Shown: piece after piece, positions 61,781 through 64,000 of the stretch
Layout of the letters: every line of letters starts with the position of its first letter
Position numbering within the stretch: the stretch's first letter is position 1
DNA from: Porphyromonadaceae bacterium UBA7332
GTDB taxonomy: Bacteria; Bacteroidota; Bacteroidia; Bacteroidales; UBA7332
Assembly (NCBI GenBank): GCA_002471225.1
Contig: DKPO01000017.1
Location: 42,560 to 106,559 of the forward strand
DNA: 64,000 nucleotides
Reading direction: 5' to 3'
The notes under the pieces: generated by a model
The model's database searches: none
The model's input: only the letters and a program-made list of their open reading frames with translations
Told to the model about the DNA's origin: nothing
Position numbers and translations under genes: made by a program

Positions 61781-64000
61781 CTATTTCCAAAGTATCTCAT
61801 GGATGTTTGCTTTTCCTTTTGTCGAAAGTGTGATTTCGGACAGATTGTTATCGTTAATACGAATCAGTTCTGAATTGCCGACATACACTGTTTTTTCTTT
61901 CCCGTTGAGGTCTTTTGCCTTTATTACTACAGGTTCGGTTAATTGCGATAAAAGAATCGTTACACCTTCTGTCGCATTTGATATCGTTTTGCGATAAGTT
62001 ACTTTATTGTTATCTGAAAGCGTTTGGTAACTATTCAGGTTATTGTCTTGAGAATAGTAAGCCGGGTCAATATTCTGAGATTCTCCTGCAGTAACCATAA
62101 ATTCGTTCAATCGGATCGAAATAGGTTCATCCGCTTTAGATCTTACACGCACAAATCGCGTATTTTCAGGAATTGCTTTTAAAGTAGCTTTAGTATTCTG
62201 AAACTCTGCTTCTACAACGCTCCAGTTTTCTCCATCCTGTGAAACTTCTATATTACAAAGAGTCTGGATATCTTTATTTCCGAAATTGAAATTCAGAGCT
62301 TCTGCCTCTCTGTCAGCACCCCATGATAAACCAATGTATTCACCAGGCTTTAATGTGATAACTTCAAGAATAGGAGTGATTGATATTTTTGAATTTCTAT
62401 CTTTAAGCGCCTGATATTTCATAGGAGCAATGTTGGTAAAGATATTTGGAGCCGAAGATACCGTTGCATTGTTTACAGCTAATGCTTTATTACCCAATTT
62501 TTGAGTGATCATATTTTCCGCCCAACTATTCATACGTTTAACAAAAGGAGTCAGAACTAATGAACCGGTTTTAACCCCTGGCTGGTAAGGATTCTGATTC
62601 ATCGTTTTGTCATTGTGCTCCATCTCAGCAAATAAGAAGCTGTTCTCATTAAAGAGACGCCATGCAGAATGAATATCATTATTGTTGATAGCATTCGTCA
62701 GTTTCAACGTCCGTTGCCCTATTTGCCCAAGAATTTCAAATTGAGTTAACCATGGATCCATTTGCTCAATAAGTCTTTTATTTAGACTCTTAGCACGAAT
62801 TTCTCCCGGAGCTGCAGTGATTTGATCAAATAACCCGATAAGTTGCTTTTCTTCATTTGAAGGCTGTTTATTGCTTTCAATGGCAGCAATATAACTTTCT
62901 ACAACAGGTTTGATTTCTACAGATTCATCCCGACGATAACGGTGCCAGTTGTGTCCCGGATCCGAGTTATGAGCATTGAAACATAAAAAAGCATCTGAAG
63001 CTTCCGGCATAATATACTTGCAAGCCTGTTCCCAGGAAGTTACAGGATCATAATTTCCCATATTCCATGAGTAATTTGCAACATTAAAAATAGCAACTTT
63101 TGAAGCTTCAGCTTTATCCATCGGATTTGATACAAAACCAGACATGCTATTCTGAGCTTTTGTATCCAGTCCGTAAGATGGACCCATCAGCAGGTGATCA
63201 CGTACATAATCACTAACCGGGAAATTCCACCAGACATAAGCCGGACGTTTAATACGTTTATTAACCCACTCAAGACCTTCCAGCGTAATATCATCAACGA
63301 CCGTATTCCCTGTCCACATGACCTGAACATTCGGATGCAGATTATCTCCTAGAATATCGAGATAAGTTCCCGGTTTCGGATTTGACCAGGATTTGTTGTA
63401 TTCAGTCGGACACATAATCAGAGGAGTACCATCTTTTTTCTTATCAAGAAATTCAGCCTGAATATAATTTAATAAGGCAGCCTGCTTTTCGGCATTGACT
63501 CCTGCACCCGAAATGTCATCAAAGAAAACAGCAAATGAACGGACACCGAGTTGATACATTTGTTCAAATTTTTCAATGATTGCCAGACTGTCTGTTTTGT
63601 TCCATTGGATATCTTTACCCGGATGTATTGCCCAAACAAAATCTACATGATTATCTGAAGCTACTTTTGCCAGTTCTGCTATTTGTTTTGCTTCAGCTTC
63701 CGGATAAGGTTTACGCCAGTTCGGAGAACTGTGGTACGGGTCATCTTTTGGTCCGTATATATAGGTATTCATTTTTAGTTTACCATAGAACTTTAGCTGC
63801 TCAATACGATCTTGATGACTCCATGGCTCTCCATAGAAACCTTCTACGGTTCCACGATAAGCTACATTCGGAAAATCTGTGATCTCACATTGAGGAAGTT
63901 CAGCTTTTCCATTATTCATTCGGATCATTTGGGCAATAGTCTGAATAGCATAAAAATACCCCTGATCAGAGTTTGCCTCTATTTTGATTTCCTTGTCTGT
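61781..64000 (-). CDS. GH84 family beta-N-acetylglucosaminidase (N-terminus beyond window)
   Basis: The reading frame stays open to the right edge, so about 739 residues are present and the start is outside. The part before residue 63928 (TDKEIKIEANSDQGYFYAIQTIAQ) matches the small N-terminal alpha/beta domain of GH84 enzymes. The catalytic barrel follows with YRGTVEGFYGEPWSHQDRIEQLKFYGKLKMN and the paired catalytic aspartates in FFDDISG. A helical domain and a C-terminal beta-sandwich region complete the protein. The architecture is that of BtGH84, which removes beta-linked GlcNAc, including O-GlcNAc, by substrate-assisted catalysis. The gene is convergent with the second susC operon; a joint role in mucin or glycoprotein use is likely but inferred. 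Confidence 0.92.
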   Translation of the reverse strand, partial: TDKEIKIEANSDQGYFYAIQTIAQMIRMNNGKAELPQCEITDFPNVAYRGTVEGFYGEPWSHQDRIEQLKFYGKLKMNTYIYGPKDDPYHSSPNWRKPYPEAEAKQIAELAKVASDNHVDFVWAIHPGKDIQWNKTDSLAIIEKFEQMYQLGVRSFAVFFDDISGAGVNAEKQAALLNYIQAEFLDKKKDGTPLIMCPTEYNKSWSNPKPGTYLDILGDNLHPNVQVMWTGNTVVDDITLEGLEWVNKRIKRPAYVWWNFPVSDYVRDHLLMGPSYGLDTKAQNSMSGFVSNPMDKAEASKVAIFNVANYSWNMGNYDPVTSWEQACKYIMPEASDAFLCFNAHNSDPGHNWHRYRRDESVEIKPVVESYIAAIESNKQPSNEEKQLIGLFDQITAAPGEIRAKSLNKRLIEQMDPWLTQFEILGQIGQRTLKLTNAINNNDIHSAWRLFNENSFLFAEMEHNDKTMNQNPYQPGVKTGSLVLTPFVKRMNSWAENMITQKLGNKALAVNNATVSSAPNIFTNIAPMKYQALKDRNSKISITPILEVITLKPGEYIGLSWGADREAEALNFNFGNKDIQTLCNIEVSQDGENWSVVEAEFQNTKATLKAIPENTRFVRVRSKADEPISIRLNEFMVTAGESQNIDPAYYSQDNNLNSYQTLSDNNKVTYRKTISNATEGVTILLSQLTEPVVIKAKDLNGKEKTVYVGNSELIRINDNNLSEITLSTKGKANIHEILWK

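Overview
The window is AT-rich chromosomal DNA from a member of the Bacteroidota, most likely order Bacteroidales; a Dysgonomonas-like genome would fit, but the genus is inference. The signs are two SusC/SusD pairs, many lipoprotein signals, a GldH homologue, a PSP1-domain protein, the gene order trpB-E-G-D-C-F-A, and promoters of the Bacteroidota type (TTTG, about 19 bases, TAnnTTTG) in front of several genes. I saw no insertion sequence, integrase, phage gene, CRISPR array or rRNA. There is one tRNA, tRNA-Ser(GGA).

Layout. 1-6.3 kb (minus strand): an ExbB-type proton channel with a small membrane protein, tRNA-Ser, TatD nuclease, a polyprenyl diphosphate synthase, TonB and a DsbD-type thiol reductase. 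6.9-16.4 kb: an N-acetylhexosamine kinase-like enzyme, GldH, a PSP1 protein, DNA polymerase III delta', MetF, a secreted MsrB-MsrA fusion and the topoisomerase IV A subunit. 16.8-19.9 kb: a MATE exporter and a sodium:solute symporter. 20.0-21.4 kb: a gene-free stretch full of ordered short repeats.

21.4-38.2 kb is a glycan and mucin utilisation region. It has two paralogous beta-propeller lipoproteins, GH109 (alpha-N-acetylgalactosaminidase type) and GH110 (alpha-1,3-galactosidase type), then SusC, SusD, a surface glycan-binding lipoprotein and an M60-like metalloprotease with BACON and discoidin-like domains. GH109 and GH110 are the families that remove the blood-group A and B terminal sugars, and M60-like proteases cut mucin-type glycoproteins. 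Together the set reads as a system for terminal sugars and the protein backbone of host mucins. 38.3-43.5 kb holds a VIT1-type metal transporter, a split ThrE exporter, an SPFH protein, a second copy of the ordered repeats, a YgjP-type metalloprotease and a flavin-binding protein. 43.6-46.9 kb is a probable heavy-metal (copper-like) module: a Cys/His-rich secreted protein on an apparently leaderless mRNA, a TonB-dependent receptor and a periplasmic HMA protein.

47.0-53.8 kb is a complete trp operon. It is preceded by a textbook transcription attenuator with a leader peptide carrying three Trp codons in a row. 54.0-61.2 kb is a second SusC/SusD locus with DUF5000- and DUF4998-type lipoproteins. 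It is followed by a small PH-domain protein and, convergent, a GH84 beta-N-acetylglucosaminidase that runs off the right edge.

The least explained content is in the gene-free regions at 20.08-20.69 and 41.73-42.14 kb. They share an ungapped 97-bp similarity and the same spacing of eight 9-10-base units, with every unit changed in the same way between the two loci. A degenerate third module and a five-fold 21-bp tandem array lie in the first locus. A small transcription unit at 27.8-28.25 kb looks like a relic or re-used 5' end of a susC gene.
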